NCBI GenBank assembly: GCA_027484445.1
Contig: JAIXSY010000032.1
Coordinates: 124,001 to 188,000 of the forward strand
Direction of reading: 5' to 3'
From: Verrucomicrobiaceae bacterium
Lineage (GTDB): Bacteria; Verrucomicrobiota; Verrucomicrobiia; Verrucomicrobiales; Verrucomicrobiaceae
DNA length: 64,000 nucleotides
Part shown: in pieces, positions 62,392-64,000 of the stretch
How positions within the stretch are numbered: position 1 is the stretch's first letter
Layout: the number at the start of each line of letters is the position of its first letter
The notes under the pieces: model-generated
What the model was told of the DNA's origin: nothing
Seen by the model: the letters and a program-made list of their open reading frames with translations, nothing else
Databases searched by the model: none
Program-made: the position numbers and the translations under genes

Positions 62392-63876
62392 ATGAGCCAT
62401 ACCCCCAACGATACAACTCCCCACGTCATCACTCTCGCCCCCGGCGACGGAATCGGGCCGGAGATCACCCGGGCCGTCTGCTCGATCCTCGACGCGGCAC
62501 AGTGCCCCATCCGTTACGAAGAGGTGGAGGTCGGCGAAAAAGCCTACCTGGCAGGTCACAGCAGCGGCATCACGCCCGAGGCATGGACAGTGCTTCGCAA
62601 GAATCCGGTGCTGCTGAAGGGACCCATCACCACACCCCAAGGTTCAGGCTACAAAAGCCTGAATGTGACGCTGCGAAAGACGCTGGGCCTTTTCGCCAAT
62701 GTGCGCCCCTGCCGCACCTACCATCCGTTTGTCGCCACGAGGCATCCGGGAATGGATGTGGTGGTGATCCGTGAGAACGAGGAGGATCTCTATGCGGGGA
62801 TCGAGCACCGCCAGACGGTGGACACCTTTCAATGCTTGAAGCTGGTCACGCTGCCGGGCACTGAGAAGATCGTGCGCTATGCCTTTGACTACGCCAGCGC
62901 AAACGGACGGCGCAAGGTGACCTGTCTGGTGAAGGACAACATCATGAAGCTGACCGACGGCTTGTTTGCGGACACCTTCCGGCGCATCGGAGCCGAGTAT
63001 CCGGACCTCGTGAAAGAGGTGCAAATCATCGACATCGGCACTGCGAGGGTGGCGGTGCAGCCCGAGCGCTATGATGTCATCGTGACGCTCAACCTTTACG
63101 GTGACATCATCAGCGATGTGACCGCTGAGCTGACGGGCAGCGTCGGTCTGGCCGGCAGCGCCAACATCGGCGAGCGCATCAGCATGTTCGAGGCCATCCA
63201 CGGCAGCGCACCAGACATCGCAGGCCACGACAAGGCGAACCCCACCGCCATGCTACAATCCGCCGTCATGATGCTGGTCCATCTGGGACTGGCCAAACAT
63301 GCGGAGCTGGTGCAGAACGCCCTGCTCTGCACGCTGGAAGACGGCATCCACACGGTGGATATCTACCGCGAAGGCGTCAGCACCCAGCTCGTCGGCACGC
63401 AGGCCTTTGCCAAGGCGGTGATCGAGCGCCTGGGACGCCAGCCTGGGAAGCTGCCCACGGCGGCTTTTCAAAGCGCCGCCGCGAAACCCTATGTCTATGA
63501 GCGTCCTGCGGTGCGCAGAGAGCTCTGCGGCGTGGATTTCTTTGTCTGCTGTGCCGACAAATCACCGGATGCTCTCGCCGCAGCCCTCCAGGAGGCCACG
63601 AACGGCGTGCTGCAACTGAAGCTGGTAACCAACCGCGGCGTCAAGGTCTGGCCAGAAGGGTTCCCCGAGACCTTCTGCACCGACCATTGGCGCTGCCGTT
63701 TTGTCAGCCCGGCGATGAATCCCGCTGGAGAACCGCTGGCTTATCCGGCGATCGACGCCGCCCGCATCCCGGAAGCCCTGGCACGCCTGCACGCGGCCGG
63801 CATCGAGGTCGTAAAAACCGAGAACCTCTACCTCTTCGATGGCAAACGAGGCTTTTCGCTCGGTCAGGGCGAGTGA
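62392..63876 (+). CDS. icd: Isocitrate dehydrogenase (NADP-type, long form)
   Basis: 494 residues from ATG 62392. TITLAPGDGIGPEITRAV-type start (HVITLAPGDGIGPEITRAVC), then KGPITTPQGSGYKSLNVTLR, which has the phosphorylatable Ser position, and NVRPCRTYHPFVATRHPGMD. VVVIRENEEDLYAGIEHRQT, TLNLYGDIISDVTAELTGSV and FEAIHGSAPDIAGHDKANPT complete the family. The C-terminal domain beyond about residue 340 (KTENLYLFDGKRGFSL) is that of the long Thermus-type enzymes. It makes 2-oxoglutarate in the TCA cycle. The frame is open 15 codons upstream without conserved sequence. Confidence 0.95.
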   Translation: MSHTPNDTTPHVITLAPGDGIGPEITRAVCSILDAAQCPIRYEEVEVGEKAYLAGHSSGITPEAWTVLRKNPVLLKGPITTPQGSGYKSLNVTLRKTLGLFANVRPCRTYHPFVATRHPGMDVVVIRENEEDLYAGIEHRQTVDTFQCLKLVTLPGTEKIVRYAFDYASANGRRKVTCLVKDNIMKLTDGLFADTFRRIGAEYPDLVKEVQIIDIGTARVAVQPERYDVIVTLNLYGDIISDVTAELTGSVGLAGSANIGERISMFEAIHGSAPDIAGHDKANPTAMLQSAVMMLVHLGLAKHAELVQNALLCTLEDGIHTVDIYREGVSTQLVGTQAFAKAVIERLGRQPGKLPTAAFQSAAAKPYVYERPAVRRELCGVDFFVCCADKSPDALAAALQEATNGVLQLKLVTNRGVKVWPEGFPETFCTDHWRCRFVSPAMNPAGEPLAYPAIDAARIPEALARLHAAGIEVVKTENLYLFDGKRGFSLGQGE

Positions 63877-63892
63877 GCTGGCACACCCTATC

Positions 63893-63923
63893 ACCGCTCA
63901 GGAGCATGCTCCTGAGCGGTTTT
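63893..63923 (+). terminator. Intrinsic terminator after icd
   Basis: A perfect 28-base palindrome (ACCGCTCAGGAGCA and its complement TGCTCCTGAGCGGT) is followed by a T run, 17 bases after the icd stop. The fold is strong and could also terminate the convergent partial gene. Confidence 0.93.
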
Positions 63924-63947
63924 CGCCTTTCCGACCCTTCGCAGGGC

Positions 63948-64000
63948 TCACTTAACCCGCGGCGGCTGGATCGTCAGATGCACAATCGCTTCCAAGGCGC
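63948..64000 (-). CDS. 3' end of a second nucleoside hydrolase-like gene, cut by the window edge
   Basis: The last 17 codons (ALEAIVHLTIQPPRVK and TGA at 63948-63950) match the C-terminus of the hydrolase at 61265 (VREAIVQLSVEPPSTVQ) in position and spacing. It runs toward icd from beyond the right edge. Too little is visible to say more. Confidence 0.7.
   Translation of the reverse strand, partial: ALEAIVHLTIQPPRVK

Noticed and set aside
1..64000. CRISPR arrays, rRNA genes, insertion sequences and transposase genes.
   Set aside because: No regularly spaced repeats, no conserved rRNA segments and no transposase-like protein or terminal inverted repeats were found on reading both strands; the DUF1800 beta-repeats are protein-level only.

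Overview
The window looks like a chromosomal segment of a verrucomicrobial bacterium (Verrucomicrobiaceae-like, e.g. around Prosthecobacter or Verrucomicrobium). This is inferred from a DUF1800/DUF1501 gene pair with Calx-beta-like repeats, a TIGR04073-like exosortase-associated protein, a secreted protein with an SHD1-like domain, GYF_2 and CSLREA-type proteins, and moderately high GC. No rRNA, tRNA or CRISPR array was found. Most genes are chromosomal housekeeping or secreted-protein genes; the accessory part lies at about 43.0-58.5 kb.

Layout. 0-1.5 kb: the end of a metal-efflux RND pump and a small periplasmic partner. 1.7-10.7 kb: a giant secreted DUF1800 protein and its Tat-exported DUF1501 partner. 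10.7-24.2 kb: a RelE-like protein, proC, accC-accB, a truncated haemoglobin, a tiny DUF2256 gene, an SGNH hydrolase, metG, trpS, dapB, folK, and then a divergent unit of TonB receptor, small molybdopterin-oxidoreductase-like protein and XRE/PBP-like regulator, with two operator-like dyads between them. 24.3-38.2 kb: a CSLREA/beta-helix exoprotein, a phosphodiesterase, a PilZ-like protein, holA-fdhD, a two-component system divergent from a sugar-binding-type lipoprotein, and an SHD1/trypsin-like exoprotein. 38.3-45.0 kb: gltB and gltD with a hicBA toxin-antitoxin pair between them.

45.0-58.5 kb is a defence island. It starts with a glycosylase-like orphan and a UPF0175/DUF3368 toxin-antitoxin pair. 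An XRE controller overlaps a C5 cytosine methyltransferase. A decayed PIN toxin with an intact antitoxin on the other strand follows. The last part is a tightly packed operon: MutL/MORC-like GHKL ATPase, Z1 ATPase, DUF4420 PD-(D/E)XK nuclease, AIPR protein, and a protein combining RNA-polymerase alpha-CTD-like and sigma-region-4-like segments. A 19-base element, 18 of 19 identical, sits 53-54 bases before the start codons of both the controller-methyltransferase unit and the ATPase operon, so the two are probably co-regulated. The set resembles the MutL-Z1-AIPR (Mza-type) family of defence systems; the alpha-CTD/sigma-4-like fifth gene of the operon is the part I do not recognise as described. 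The island ends in an AT-rich 325-base stretch.

58.5-64 kb returns to ordinary genes: a UgtP/MGD1-like glycosyltransferase, small exported and GAF/GYF proteins, and an isocitrate dehydrogenase between two related nucleoside hydrolases, the second cut by the window edge.
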